64,000 nt of DNA from Kineococcus rhizosphaerae (GCF_003002055.1 NZ_PVZF01000006.1:186001-250000); one strand, 5' to 3'. Counted from the stretch's first letter, positions 23,707 through 33,018 are shown. Program-made: numbers and translations. Notes: generated by a model from the letters alone, not told the origin.

Positions 23707-26094
23707 TCACCGACCGTGCAATTCCTCACCCAACGCGGTCGACAGCTGCACGCGCCGGCTGACACCGAGGACGCGGAAGGCCCCGGCGAGGTGCGAGTGG
23801 ACGGTCCGGGCGGAGATCCCCAGGCGCTGGGCGATCTGCGGGGTCGTCCAGCCCTGCGCGGCGAGCACGGCGACCTCGCGCTGCCGGGCGCTCAGCCCGG
23901 CGGTGGGCGAGGGGTCCCCGGCGCCCGCCGCCGCGAGCTCCGAGCGGGCCCGGGCCGCCCAGCCGGGGGCGCCGAGCCGCGCGAACGTCTCCCCCGCCGC
24001 GCGCAGCAGCGGCCGGGAGTCGGCCGGACGCCCGCGCCGGCGCAGCCACTGCGCGAACTCCAGGCGCGTGATCGCCGCCTCCAGGGGCCAGCGCCCGGCC
24101 TCGGGGGCCAGGGCGCGCCGGAAGTGCTCCTCGGGCTCGTCGTCGAGCAGGGCGCGGGCCCGGTGCAGGACGAGCTCACGGCGCACCGAGGACAGGGAGC
24201 CACGCCGCAGCGCGGTCTCGACCAGCCGTCGTGCCGCCTCCCGCTCCCCCACGGCCCCGTGGGCGGCGACCGCGTCGGCCAGCGCCACGTCGGAGACCAG
24301 CGGGTGCAGCGCCTCGCCGCGCGGACCGCGGAGCCGGCGCAGGTGCCGCAGCGCGGCCGGGTGGTCACCGAGCCCGGCCGCCGCGAGCCCCCGGGCCCGC
24401 GCCAGGCGGGCGTCGTGCAGCGCCGACGTCGCCGGCGGCATGGCCCGCAGGGCGCGCAGGACGTGGTCGTGGTGGTCGGGCTCGTCCCGCAGGACCGCCA
24501 GGACGGCCCGGGACACGAGCGCGCTGACGTCCGTGCCGTCACCCGCCCGCGACGCCGCGGCCAGGCGTGCGAGGGCGTCGTCCCAGCGCCCGGCGTCGAG
24601 CAGGGCGATCGTCAGCAGCCCGTCGACGGTCCGTCCCCCGGCGTTGACGACCTGCGGGGCGACCGCGACCGAGCGGGTGAGGAACTCCACCGCCCGCCCG
24701 GTCTCGTCGACGGCGAGCGCGAGCCCGCCCAGCGCACCCCACCGGGTCGGTTCGCTGGCCCCCATCGCGCTCAGGCGGGGCCCGTGCTCGGCGATCTCGG
24801 CGCGGATCCGGTCGTGGTGGCCCACCGGGTCCAGCAGACCGCGCCCCCAGGCGCGGACCGTCTCCCCCTCCGGTCCGGTCGCGGCGTCGAGGAGTTCCTC
24901 GGCCCGTCGTCGGGCCAGCGGCGACGGGTCCCACCAGGCCTCTCCCACCGCGCGGAACACGGCGTCGTCGTACGGGGTCCCCGCGGTCAGCCGCCCGGCC
25001 CAGGCGAGGTCCCCCGCCGCCCGGGCCTGCCGCGCGGCGGCCAGGAGGCGTTGCGGCGCAGCGGTCCCCACCCCGGACGCGGCGGCCGCGGCCAGGACGT
25101 GAGCTGCGGCCCGCGGGGCCCCCCGCGCCGCGAGCCGGCCGGCGAGGGCGTCGAGCCGGGCGGCGGCCGCCTCGTCGGGCCCGGCCAGGGCGAGGTGCCA
25201 GTCCCGGGCGGGTTCAGTGCCGGGCAGGTCCGCGGCGAGCCGACGGTGCGCCGCGCGCCGCTGGTGGGTCGTGGCGTCGTCGAGGACGATCTCGGCGGTC
25301 AGCGGGTGGGCGAACCGCGGGACCGGTGACCGGGCACTCGTCGGGGCGGGGACGAGCAGGCCCGCGGCCAGAGCGGGTCCGAGGTCGCCCGCCCGGCAGC
25401 GCCACACCGCCGCGCGGCCGGCGGGTCGCCGGGTCCGGTCGGCCAGCGCGAGTTCCAGCAGGGCCCGGCGGGTGGCGGCGGGCAGGTCGTCCAGGCCGTC
25501 CGCGAAGGCCTCCCGCGCTCGCCGGCCCAGACCGGCCTCCGGTCCGGTGAGGTCGACGAGGGCCAGCGGGTTCCCGGCCGCCCGGCGCAGCAGCGGGACC
25601 CGCCCGGCGCCGCGGGCCACGCCCAGGTCGTCCAGGACCCGGTGCGCGTCCTCGGGGGTCAACGGGTGCAGCACCACGTCGGCGTCCTGGGTGCCCGTCG
25701 CGGTGGTGAGGACCGGGAACCACGCGCGCAGCCGGGTCAGGAGGACGCGCGACCCCGGGTCCGCCCGGTCGAGGTCGTCGACGGTCACGAGGGCCGGCCG
25801 GACGTCGCGCAGCGCCGCCGACAGGTCCGCGAGCGCCGAGTCCGGCCGCAGGACCGGGCCGCCGAGCAGGCCGTGCAGGTGCTGCGCGATCCCGAGCGGG
25901 GTCGCGCTGTCGCGCCCGGTGGCGACGAGGTGCAGCACCGTCCCCGCCGGGCTGCCCGGGGCGGAGACCGAGGCCGCGAGCATGGCGGACCTGCCGGTCC
26001 CGCGGGCGCCGGCGACGTGCACCCCGCGCCCGGAGGACAACCGGCGCGCCACGGCGGCGAGTTCGGCGTCGCGGCCGCGCAGCGGGAGGTTCAC
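23707..26094 (-). CDS. Large LuxR-family (LAL-type) regulator with degenerate Walker A
   Basis: Regulator of 795 aa: N-terminal AAA/STAND-like module, a helical repeat (TPR-like) middle, and a C-terminal LuxR helix-turn-helix (about 735-790, LSARQREVAVLAAQGWTTPQ then ISARTVHSHLAG). The P-loop reads GARGTGRS (residues 29-36), with Arg where the essential Lys is expected, while the Walker B-like VTVDDLD is kept. ATP hydrolysis may be lost. GTG start overlaps the stop of a second LAL gene (GTGA); long open frame upstream of 26094 is antisense noise from that gene. Target and inducer unknown. Confidence 0.85.
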   Translation of the reverse strand: MNLPLRGRDAELAAVARRLSSGRGVHVAGARGTGRSAMLAASVSAPGSPAGTVLHLVATGRDSATPLGIAQHLHGLLGGPVLRPDSALADLSAALRDVRPALVTVDDLDRADPGSRVLLTRLRAWFPVLTTATGTQDADVVLHPLTPEDAHRVLDDLGVARGAGRVPLLRRAAGNPLALVDLTGPEAGLGRRAREAFADGLDDLPAATRRALLELALADRTRRPAGRAAVWRCRAGDLGPALAAGLLVPAPTSARSPVPRFAHPLTAEIVLDDATTHQRRAAHRRLAADLPGTEPARDWHLALAGPDEAAAARLDALAGRLAARGAPRAAAHVLAAAAASGVGTAAPQRLLAAARQARAAGDLAWAGRLTAGTPYDDAVFRAVGEAWWDPSPLARRRAEELLDAATGPEGETVRAWGRGLLDPVGHHDRIRAEIAEHGPRLSAMGASEPTRWGALGGLALAVDETGRAVEFLTRSVAVAPQVVNAGGRTVDGLLTIALLDAGRWDDALARLAAASRAGDGTDVSALVSRAVLAVLRDEPDHHDHVLRALRAMPPATSALHDARLARARGLAAAGLGDHPAALRHLRRLRGPRGEALHPLVSDVALADAVAAHGAVGEREAARRLVETALRRGSLSSVRRELVLHRARALLDDEPEEHFRRALAPEAGRWPLEAAITRLEFAQWLRRRGRPADSRPLLRAAGETFARLGAPGWAARARSELAAAGAGDPSPTAGLSARQREVAVLAAQGWTTPQIAQRLGISARTVHSHLAGAFRVLGVSRRVQLSTALGEELHGR

Positions 26095-28799
26095 GGACCG
26101 GTGAGCAGGTGGACGAGCTGCGCCCGGGTGGCGACGCCGAGCCTCGGGAAGGCCCGGTACAGGTGCGAGGCGACGGTCCGGGGCGACAGGTGCAGCTGCT
26201 CGCCGATGTCCCGGTTGGACAGACCCGCCGCGGCCATCCTGACGACCTGCTCCTGCTGGGTGGTGAGTCCGGCCAGGACGTCGTGGACGTCGGCGCTGAC
26301 CTGGGTCCCGCTGGCGCGCAACGTGGTCCGGACCCGACGCTGCCAGCCGAACGCCCCGAGCCGTTCGAACGTCTCGGCCGCGGCCGCGGCGTGGGCGCCG
26401 GCGGGCCCGGGACGGCGCACCCCGAGCAGGAGGTCGGCGAGCTCCACCTGCAGCACGGCCTGCTCCAGGGGCCACACCCCGGCCCCCTCGGCGTCGACGA
26501 CGGGCGTCAGGGCGCTCACGGCGTCCGCCGGGTCGTCCAGCAGCAGCGCGTCGGCGGCGCGGACCCGCAGTTCCTGGCGCCGGGTCAGCCACCGCCCGGC
26601 GCGCGGTGCGCGGGTGCGGGCGACGAGGTCGCGGGCCCGCTCGAGGCGGCCGGTGCGGCGGGCCGCGGCGGCCAGGTCGGGCAGGGTCAGCAGGCTCTGC
26701 GGCTGGGCGGCGTGGGAGGACCCCGGCGTCGCGCCGTCGGGCCCAGCGTCCAGCCCACCGTCCAGCACCGCGGCCAGCACGTCGAAGGCGCGCTCGTGCT
26801 CGCCGTCGGCGGCCGCGGCCACGGCGTCGGCCCAGGCGACGCGCAGTCGTCCCATCGGCGACAGCGGGACGTGGTGGGCGAGGTCGGCGCGCGCGGCCTC
26901 GGCGCGGTCGCGGTGCCCGCGCAGCAGTTCGGCGATGACGAGGTGGGCCTGGGCGTGGGCCCGCAGGTTGGGGGCGTCGTTCAGCGTGGTGGCCTCGAGG
27001 TTGGCGACGGCGGTCCGCACCGCCTCCTGCCACCGGCCCAGGTCGAACAGCGGCCACACCAGTGCTCCCGGTGCGCTCAGCAGGACCGCGGGAGCACGTC
27101 CGGCCAGGACCGCGTCGACGGGCTCGCGCAGGAGCTCGGCGGCCAGGGACGGTTCGTCCAGGACCGAGGCGGCGGCCCCGAGCACCGCCGCGGTCACCGG
27201 GTGCCGCAGGGCGCCCGGGTCGGTCCCGGCCGCCACGACGGCGGCGTGGACGGCCGCGTCGGGGGCGCAGACGGCGGCGGCGAACAGGAGACCCGGGTCG
27301 CCGCGCAGCTCGTCGCCCTCCGGCAGCGCGGCGGCGATCTCCTGCTGCAGCAACGGGTCGGCGAGCATGAACGCAGGCAGGCCGAGGGACCGGGCGGCGC
27401 CGGCGCGCACCGGCCCGGTGCGCCGGCGCAGGAGGTCCAGGAGGGTCCGGGCCGAGCGCCGCGGGTCCCCCTGCACGGTGTCGAGCCAGGCGGACAGCAT
27501 GGCCGCCCGGTCGTCGCCGCTGTCGGGTCCCACCCGCTCGAGCAGTTCGCCGACCCAGGCCGATCGCCCGGTCGCCGCCGCGGTCTCGGCGGCGTCCAGC
27601 CGGCGGCGCGCCCGGTCCGCGGGGGTGGTGGACAGGTCGGCCGCCCGCTCGAACAGGACCGCGCCCGCCAGGGGCCGGCCGCTGCGCCGCTGCCCGTCGG
27701 CCACCCGCGCCACGTGGTCGGCCAGCCCGGCGTCGGGGCCGGTGGCCGCGGCGGCGAGCTGGAGGGCGGCCCGGTCGGGGTGCTCGGCGAGGGCGGCGGC
27801 GAGGTCGTGGTGGGCGCGGGTGCGTTCGGCCGCGGTGGCGGCGTAGTAGACGTGCGACTCGACGAGGGGGTGGCGGAACTGGACGACCCCGCCGTCGAGG
27901 CGGACGAGGCGGCGCCGTTCGGCGGGTTCGAAGTCCCGGTCGTCGGTGCCGGTGAGACGTTGCAGGAGGAGGACGTCACGTTCACCGCAGGCGGCGAGCA
28001 GCAGCAACCGGCAGGTGCTGGGGGGCAGGCCGGCCAGGTCGCGGGCGAAGACGCCGTCGAGGGTCTCGGGCACGGGCAGGACGCCGGCGACGGGGACGTC
28101 CCGGGCTCCGGAGCGGGCGAGTTCGACGAGCACGAGGGGGTTGCCCGCCGCAGCGTGCAGGACGGCTTCGCGGACCCGGCCGGGCAGGTCGGCGCCGGTG
28201 GCCTCCAGCAGGTGGCGGGCGGCGGTGTCGTCGAGCGCGGGCACGTCCAGCTGGTCGGTCACCGGTCCCAGCTCACGGGGGACGCTGTCGCGCCGGCAGG
28301 TGGCGAGGAGGCCGACCGGGCCGTCCGGGAGGCGGCTCAGGAGCGGCAGGAGGACGTCGTAGCTGTCCTCGTCGAGGCGGTCGACGTCGTCGAGGGCGAG
28401 CAGCAGGGGCGTGTCCTCGGCGGCGGCCTCGAGGGTCGAGCGCACCGCGAGGCGCAGGAGGCCGGTCTGGACGGGGGTCCCGGTCGCGGCGAGGGCGGCC
28501 CGGAGGGCGTCGCGCTGCTCGGCGGGCAGGTCCGGGGCGGGCGGCAGGCCGTCGAGGAGGTCCCGCAGGGAGCTGAAGGTCGCCAGCGTCCCCGAGCGGG
28601 TGCCCGTGGCGCGCTGGACGCGGTGGCCCTGCGCGGCGAAGTGGTCGGCCAGGGCCGCCAGCAGGGCGCTCTTGCCGACACCGGCGTCGCCGGTGAGCAG
28701 GGTCGCGCGCCGGGCCGCGCCGGTGGCGGTGACCGCGGCGACGGCCTGCTGCCACGTGCGGTCGCGTCCGACGAGTCCTGCCGGACCTGCTGCCCCCAC
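26091..28799 (-). CDS. Large LuxR-family (LAL-type) ATP-dependent regulator
   Basis: Regulator of 902 aa with the MalT/LAL layout: intact Walker A GDAGVGKS (37-44), Walker B LLLALDDVD (132-140), a long Ala/Arg-rich helical repeat region, and a LuxR helix-turn-helix at about 840-895 (LTTQQEQVVRMAAAGLSNRD then LSPRTVASHLYR). LAL proteins are ATP-dependent activators of catabolic or secondary-metabolism genes. GTG start 28799 follows GGAAGGAG. It is coupled to the 795-aa paralogue downstream. No obvious target operon adjoins it. Confidence 0.88.
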   Translation of the reverse strand: MGAAGPAGLVGRDRTWQQAVAAVTATGAARRATLLTGDAGVGKSALLAALADHFAAQGHRVQRATGTRSGTLATFSSLRDLLDGLPPAPDLPAEQRDALRAALAATGTPVQTGLLRLAVRSTLEAAAEDTPLLLALDDVDRLDEDSYDVLLPLLSRLPDGPVGLLATCRRDSVPRELGPVTDQLDVPALDDTAARHLLEATGADLPGRVREAVLHAAAGNPLVLVELARSGARDVPVAGVLPVPETLDGVFARDLAGLPPSTCRLLLLAACGERDVLLLQRLTGTDDRDFEPAERRRLVRLDGGVVQFRHPLVESHVYYAATAAERTRAHHDLAAALAEHPDRAALQLAAAATGPDAGLADHVARVADGQRRSGRPLAGAVLFERAADLSTTPADRARRRLDAAETAAATGRSAWVGELLERVGPDSGDDRAAMLSAWLDTVQGDPRRSARTLLDLLRRRTGPVRAGAARSLGLPAFMLADPLLQQEIAAALPEGDELRGDPGLLFAAAVCAPDAAVHAAVVAAGTDPGALRHPVTAAVLGAAASVLDEPSLAAELLREPVDAVLAGRAPAVLLSAPGALVWPLFDLGRWQEAVRTAVANLEATTLNDAPNLRAHAQAHLVIAELLRGHRDRAEAARADLAHHVPLSPMGRLRVAWADAVAAAADGEHERAFDVLAAVLDGGLDAGPDGATPGSSHAAQPQSLLTLPDLAAAARRTGRLERARDLVARTRAPRAGRWLTRRQELRVRAADALLLDDPADAVSALTPVVDAEGAGVWPLEQAVLQVELADLLLGVRRPGPAGAHAAAAAETFERLGAFGWQRRVRTTLRASGTQVSADVHDVLAGLTTQQEQVVRMAAAGLSNRDIGEQLHLSPRTVASHLYRAFPRLGVATRAQLVHLLTGP

Positions 28800-28879
28800 G
28801 AGTGCTCCTTCCCTCGTGCGGGAAGGTAGCCCACCCCCTCCGGTGCGCGGTCCCGTCGGAGGTCACGTGGGCGTGGCGC

Positions 28880-29758
28880 TCAGCCGGCCGCCACCAGCAC
28901 GTCCGACCGCTCGGACCTCGTCCGGCCCCGGGAGGCGCCCGCGCGGGACCGGACGAGGTCCAGCCCCCGCCGGCCGGCGTCGTCGATCGCGCTGAACATC
29001 GTGACGACGTGACCGGGGTGGTCGGGCAGGTCCAGCTCGTGCCACTGCAGGACGACGTCGCCGTGGTGGTCGATCGTCATCGGGACGGTCCCGTGGGTGA
29101 CGGCGGAGACCTCGTGGCTCGCCCACCAGCGCTGGAAGTCCCGGTCCTGCAACGACAACCGGCCGACGATCTCCTGCAGGCGCGGGTCGTCGGGGTCGGC
29201 GCTCAGGCGCAGCGAGGCGACCATGCGCCGCGCGTGCCGGGCCCAGTCGGGCATCTGCTGCCTGACCTGCGGGGTGAAGCTGGCGAGGACGACGTTGTGC
29301 CCGGGGCGGCACCAGTGGGCCGCCATGGCCGCCGCGAGGCCGTTGACGGCGACGACGTCCTTGGTGCGGTCGACCACGATGGCGGGGTTCTGGAAGGCAC
29401 CGACCACGGCGACGAGGTCGCTGTCATCGGTGGGCTCGGGGCGGGGGGCGGGGACGAGGCGGCGCCGGAACGGGTGGACGAGGCGGTAGAGGTAGTCGGC
29501 GGCGGCGGGGTCGAGCCGCAGCGCCCGGCACAGGGCGGCGAGGACCTGCTCGGAGGGCTGGTGGTCGCGGCCCTGCTCCAGGCGCAGGTAGTACTCGGGG
29601 CTGATGTCGGCGAGCTGGGCGACCTCCTCGCGGCGCAGGCCGGGTACGCGTCGGCCGGGTTCGCGGGTCAGCCCGACGTCCTCGGGCTGCAGCGCGTCCC
29701 GGCGGGCGCGCAGGAAGTCACCGACCTGCGTCGTGCGGGCCACGGTTCGTGCGGGCAC
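28880..29758 (-). CDS. MmyB-type XRE regulator (HTH plus ligand-binding domain)
   Basis: Transcription factor of 292 aa. The N-terminal helix-turn-helix (about 10-70) contains VPGLRREEVAQLADISPEYY and RLEQGRDHQPSEQVL, the usual MmyB head. The C-terminal PAS-like MmyB ligand-binding domain (about 115-270) has NPAIVVDRTKDVVAVN and the DRDFQRWWASHEV block. Such regulators control adjacent dehydrogenases and hydrolases. GTG 29758 is preceded by GGAGGAGG. It is 61 bp downstream of the NmrA gene and probably belongs to the same operon, whose first gene encodes only the ligand-binding half. Confidence 0.85.
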   Translation of the reverse strand: MPARTVARTTQVGDFLRARRDALQPEDVGLTREPGRRVPGLRREEVAQLADISPEYYLRLEQGRDHQPSEQVLAALCRALRLDPAAADYLYRLVHPFRRRLVPAPRPEPTDDSDLVAVVGAFQNPAIVVDRTKDVVAVNGLAAAMAAHWCRPGHNVVLASFTPQVRQQMPDWARHARRMVASLRLSADPDDPRLQEIVGRLSLQDRDFQRWWASHEVSAVTHGTVPMTIDHHGDVVLQWHELDLPDHPGHVVTMFSAIDDAGRRGLDLVRSRAGASRGRTRSERSDVLVAAG

Positions 29759-29819
29759 GGGCGTCCTCCTCCCCTCGTGGACCGTGATCGTGCCCGAGGA
29801 GGAGGACGTCCGGCCTCCG

Positions 29820-30659
29820 TCAGATGACTGCACCTGGCAGGGTGCGCGCCCAGTCGGCGAAGCTGGTCCACCGGTCCAGGACGCCGTCGGCGTGCAGGGC
29901 GCCGAGGTCGACGGCGTACCCGTGCCCGCGCAGGAACCGCCACATGGCGGGCATGTCGCCGTCGAGGTCGTCGGGCAGCGGCAGCTCCTCGGCCCGCACC
30001 TCCACGCCGAGGCTCGCGCCGAGGGCCTGCGCCATCCGCCGCGGGGTCGGTGCGTCGGAGGCCAGTTCGACGCGGCGGCCGGTGCCGGCCGGTCCGGTCA
30101 GGACGTGCGCCGCGTAGCGGCCGAAGTCGTCGCGGGCCAGCTGCTGCAGGGGCCGGTCGACGGGCAGCGGCAGCAGCAGCAGCCCGCGCCGCACGTCCTC
30201 GAGCCCGCCGAGCAGGTTCTCCATGAAGTACGCGGGGGCGAGGACCGTGTGCGGCACCGCGCTCGCGGCGAGCTCGGCCTCGATCACCGCCTTCGTCTCG
30301 AAGTGCGGGACGCCGGTGCCGGCCGTCGCCGAGGCGACGGAGGAGAGCACGAGGTGCGGCACGGCGGCGGCGGTCGCGGCGGCGATCACGGTGCGGCCCT
30401 GCGCGATCTCGGCCTCGGGGCCGTCCTCGAACGGGGTGGTCACGGCGAACACCGCGTCCGCGCCCGTCATCGCGGCCCTCAGCGAGGCGACGTCGTCGAG
30501 GTCACCGGGGACGAGGTCGACGCCGCCGGCGGCGAGCCGTCGGGAGCGGTCCGAGCCCGGGTCGCGCACGAGGGCGCGCAGCGCGTGCCCCCGTCCGCGC
30601 AGCGCCCGGACGACGGCGCCACCCTGACCGCCGGTGGCGCCGAGGACCGTCAGGCGCAT
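29820..30659 (-). CDS. NmrA-like NAD(P)-binding atypical SDR
   Basis: Rossmann-fold protein of 279 aa: GATGGQGGAVVRAL at the N-terminus, RDPGSDR for NADP selection, and AVFAVTTPFEDGPEAEIAQG, an NmrA/HSCARG-like pattern. These proteins reduce quinones or act as NADP redox sensors. The expected catalytic YxxxK is not seen. ATG at 30659 overlaps the stop of the hydrolase gene by one base (TGATG). Sits in an operon framed by MmyB-type regulators. Confidence 0.85.
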   Translation of the reverse strand: MRLTVLGATGGQGGAVVRALRGRGHALRALVRDPGSDRSRRLAAGGVDLVPGDLDDVASLRAAMTGADAVFAVTTPFEDGPEAEIAQGRTVIAAATAAAVPHLVLSSVASATAGTGVPHFETKAVIEAELAASAVPHTVLAPAYFMENLLGGLEDVRRGLLLLPLPVDRPLQQLARDDFGRYAAHVLTGPAGTGRRVELASDAPTPRRMAQALGASLGVEVRAEELPLPDDLDGDMPAMWRFLRGHGYAVDLGALHADGVLDRWTSFADWARTLPGAVI

Positions 30660-31408
30660 CAGAGCGAGGGCTCGAAGGCGACGTGCTCGCCGACGGCTTC
30701 GAGCACGGCCGAGGCGACGGCGTCGGGGTGGGAGACGGCCACGGCGTGCGAGGCCCCGGCCACCACGGTCACCCCCCGCACGCCCGCGCGTTCGGCCATG
30801 AAGGCCTGCGCGGCGGCCGGGATGTTCAGGTCGGCGTCGCCGTAGACCGACCACGACGGGACGTCCGCCCACGCCGGGTCGACCGACAGGTCCTGCGCGA
30901 GAGCGGCTTCGGTGACGGGACGCTGGGTGACGGCCATGGTCCGCGCGGTCTCGGCGGGCACGTCGGCGGCGAACTGCGCGGCGAAGCGGGCCGGGTCGAT
31001 GCGGAACTCCTGGCCCCCGCCGGTGAGCGGGTAGCTCAGCAGGGTGTCGCCGAGCGTGCTGCCGGGGAACCGCCCGGACAGTTCCAGCGCGTCCTCGCCC
31101 CGGGCGGGGACGAAGGCGGCGACGTAGACGAGGCCGACGACGACGTCGCGCAGCGCGGCGGCGGCCTCGGTGACGACCATGCCGCCGTAGGAGTGCCCGA
31201 CGAGGACGACGGGGCGGGCGGAACCGGCGACCAGACCGCGGACGACGTCGGCGAGGTAGGCCGCGTCGGAGGCCACCGAGCGCAGGGGGTTGGCGACGGC
31301 GACGGTCTCGACCCCACGGTCGTGCAGGGTCTCGGCCACCTCCGCCCAGGACGCGGACTCGGCGAACGCGCCGTGGACGAGGACGACGACGGGCTGCTGC
31401 TGGGACAC
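30659..31408 (-). CDS. Alpha/beta hydrolase
   Basis: Alpha/beta hydrolase of 249 aa. The oxyanion segment LVHGAFAES, the nucleophile elbow GHSYGG and the C-terminal His in VVAGASHAVAV complete a Ser-Asp-His triad with Asp in YGDADLNIP. It resembles the esterase/dienelactone-type hydrolases often paired with NmrA or MmyB genes in actinobacteria. GTG start 31408, 10 bp after the headless MmyB gene, following GAGAGGTG. Substrate unknown. Confidence 0.85.
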   Translation of the reverse strand: MSQQQPVVVLVHGAFAESASWAEVAETLHDRGVETVAVANPLRSVASDAAYLADVVRGLVAGSARPVVLVGHSYGGMVVTEAAAALRDVVVGLVYVAAFVPARGEDALELSGRFPGSTLGDTLLSYPLTGGGQEFRIDPARFAAQFAADVPAETARTMAVTQRPVTEAALAQDLSVDPAWADVPSWSVYGDADLNIPAAAQAFMAERAGVRGVTVVAGASHAVAVSHPDAVASAVLEAVGEHVAFEPSL

Positions 31409-31418
31409 GGGGCACCTC

Positions 31419-31928
31419 TCAGGGGAAGGGACGGGCGGTGCGCAGGGCGTGGAGCCGCTGCGCCGTCGTGGCGTCGTCGGGACGCCACACGGTGAGGACG
31501 CGGCCGGAGCGGGAGTCCGGCACGACGAGTTCGACCCAGGTCAGGTGCAACGGCCCGACCACGGGGTGGTCCATCTGGAACCCCGCGGTGGGGGGCTGGG
31601 ACTCCGCGGCCGCCCAGGCGCGGTTGAAGTCGTCGGAGTGCGCGGCGAGCTCCCCCACGAGGGCGCGGAACGCCGGGTCGTCCAGCCGGGCCGGCGAGGC
31701 CGCCCGCAGCGCACCCGCGATCGTCCGCGCGACCTGGTCCCACGTCGTGGTCGAGCGCGGCACGACGGGGTTGAGGAAGGTGAACCGGGCGATGTTCGTC
31801 CCCGGCTCGAAGGCGGCGGTGAGCCGGCGGGCGAGGTCGTTGGAGGCGAGCACGTCGAGGTAGGCGTCGTGGACGACGGCGGGCACCTCGTGGAGCGCCC
31901 GGGCCAGGTCCTCGAGGGGGTCGCTCAC
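31419..31928 (-). CDS. Headless MmyB ligand-binding-domain protein (no HTH)
   Basis: Protein of 169 aa that is only the PAS-like MmyB ligand-binding domain: EVPAVVHDAYLDVLASNDLA, then NPVVPRSTTTW and the HSDDFNRAWAAAES block that matches DRDFQRWWASHEV in the full-length protein at 28880. No helix-turn-helix is found upstream in any frame before the leaderless start GTG 31928 (TAGCGT box 7 nt upstream). It may be a ligand sensor, a dimerisation antagonist of the full-length paralogue, or a decayed regulator. First gene of the operon. Confidence 0.75.
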   Translation of the reverse strand: MSDPLEDLARALHEVPAVVHDAYLDVLASNDLARRLTAAFEPGTNIARFTFLNPVVPRSTTTWDQVARTIAGALRAASPARLDDPAFRALVGELAAHSDDFNRAWAAAESQPPTAGFQMDHPVVGPLHLTWVELVVPDSRSGRVLTVWRPDDATTAQRLHALRTARPFP

Positions 31929-31935
31929 CCCGCCG

Positions 31936-31976
31936 ACGCTAGGGGTCCGGGCCGGGGCCAGACAGGTCCTGACAGG
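31936..31976 (-). promoter_or_regulatory. Leaderless promoter with 10-bp-spaced direct repeats
   Basis: TAGCGT (31936-31941, minus strand) ends 7 nt before GTG 31928. Upstream, around the -35 region, CTGTC occurs twice one helical turn apart (GACAGG at 31961-31966 and 31971-31976 on the plus strand). Direct repeats at 10-bp spacing suit a dimeric MmyB/XRE protein binding one DNA face. Plausible site for the full-length MmyB regulator at 28880. Confidence 0.45.
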
Positions 31977-32055
31977 GTCAGGCCCACGGCCACCGGCAGC
32001 CGTGGTGGCCGGTGACGATGGGTGCCTCAGCCCGTCGCCACCCGAGGAGCCCCCC

Positions 32056-33018
32056 GTGCCCGGAAACCCGAAGAACGTCAGCCTCGAACCCGCCGCGCAG
32101 GCGTTCGTCGACGCCACCAGCGAACCGCCGTTCCTGTACCAGCTCGCTCCCGAGGACGGCCGCAAGGCCGTCGACGGCGTGCAGGACGAGCCCATCGAGA
32201 AACCCGCCGTCGACGAGGAGTGGGTGACCGTCCCCGGCGGCCCGACCGGCAGCGTGCGGGTCCGCCTCGTCCGCCCGGCCGGGGCCAGCGGGGCCCTGCC
32301 CGTCGTCGTCTACACCCACGGCGCCGGGTGGGTGTTCGGCGACGCCCACACCCACGACCGCCTCGTGCGCGACCTGGCGGTGGGGACCGGCGCGGCCGTG
32401 GTCTTCCCCGAGTACGACCGCTCGCCGGAGGCGAAGTACCCCGTCGCGAACGAGCAGGCCTACGCGGCGGTGAAGTGGGTCGTCGAGGAGGGCGCCGGGC
32501 ACGACCTGGACGGGACCCGCCTCGCGGTGGCCGGCGACTCGGTCGGCGGGAACATGGCGATCGCGCTGACGCTCATGGCCAAGGAGCGCGGGGAGTTCTC
32601 GTTCCGCCGGCAGGTGCTGTTCTACCCGGTGACGGACGCGAACTTCGACACGGCGTCGTACCACGAGTTCGCCGAGGGGTACTTCCTGGCCCGTGAGGGC
32701 ATGAAGTGGTTCTGGGACCAGTACACGACGCCCGAGACGGACCGCTCGCAGATCACGGTCTCCCCGCTGCGCGCCACGACCGAGCAGCTCACCGGCCTGC
32801 CGCCGGCGCTGGTGATCACGGCCGAGGCCGACGTCCTGCGCGACGAGGGCGAGGCGTACGCGGCGAAGCTGCGCGCCGCGGGCGTGCCGGTGACGGCGGT
32901 GCGCTACCAGGGCATCGTGCACGACTTCGTCATGGTGAACTCCCTGCACGCCACCGAGGCCGCGAAGGCGGCGGTGGCGCAGGCGGTCGCGGTGCTGCGC
33001 GCGGCGCTGCAGGACTGA
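32056..33018 (+). CDS. Alpha/beta hydrolase, hormone-sensitive-lipase-like esterase
   Basis: Esterase of 320 aa in the HSL/arylacetamide deacetylase family (EstA3/AcHB type). The oxyanion-hole motif is HGAGW (HGGG group), the nucleophile elbow is GDSVGG, the Asp is in TAEADVLRDEG and the His in GIVHDFVMVN. It would hydrolyse short acyl esters in the cytoplasm; there is no signal peptide. GTG start 32056 follows CGAGGAG. Single gene, divergent from the MmyB operon. Confidence 0.9.
   Translation: MPGNPKNVSLEPAAQAFVDATSEPPFLYQLAPEDGRKAVDGVQDEPIEKPAVDEEWVTVPGGPTGSVRVRLVRPAGASGALPVVVYTHGAGWVFGDAHTHDRLVRDLAVGTGAAVVFPEYDRSPEAKYPVANEQAYAAVKWVVEEGAGHDLDGTRLAVAGDSVGGNMAIALTLMAKERGEFSFRRQVLFYPVTDANFDTASYHEFAEGYFLAREGMKWFWDQYTTPETDRSQITVSPLRATTEQLTGLPPALVITAEADVLRDEGEAYAAKLRAAGVPVTAVRYQGIVHDFVMVNSLHATEAAKAAVAQAVAVLRAALQD

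Noticed and set aside
26095-27057. 5' extension of the 795-aa LuxR frame to a 1116-aa frame
   Set aside because: The extra part is Arg/Pro/Ala-rich and overlaps the coding region of the upstream LuxR gene; GTG at 26094 gives a normal AAA-type N-terminus.
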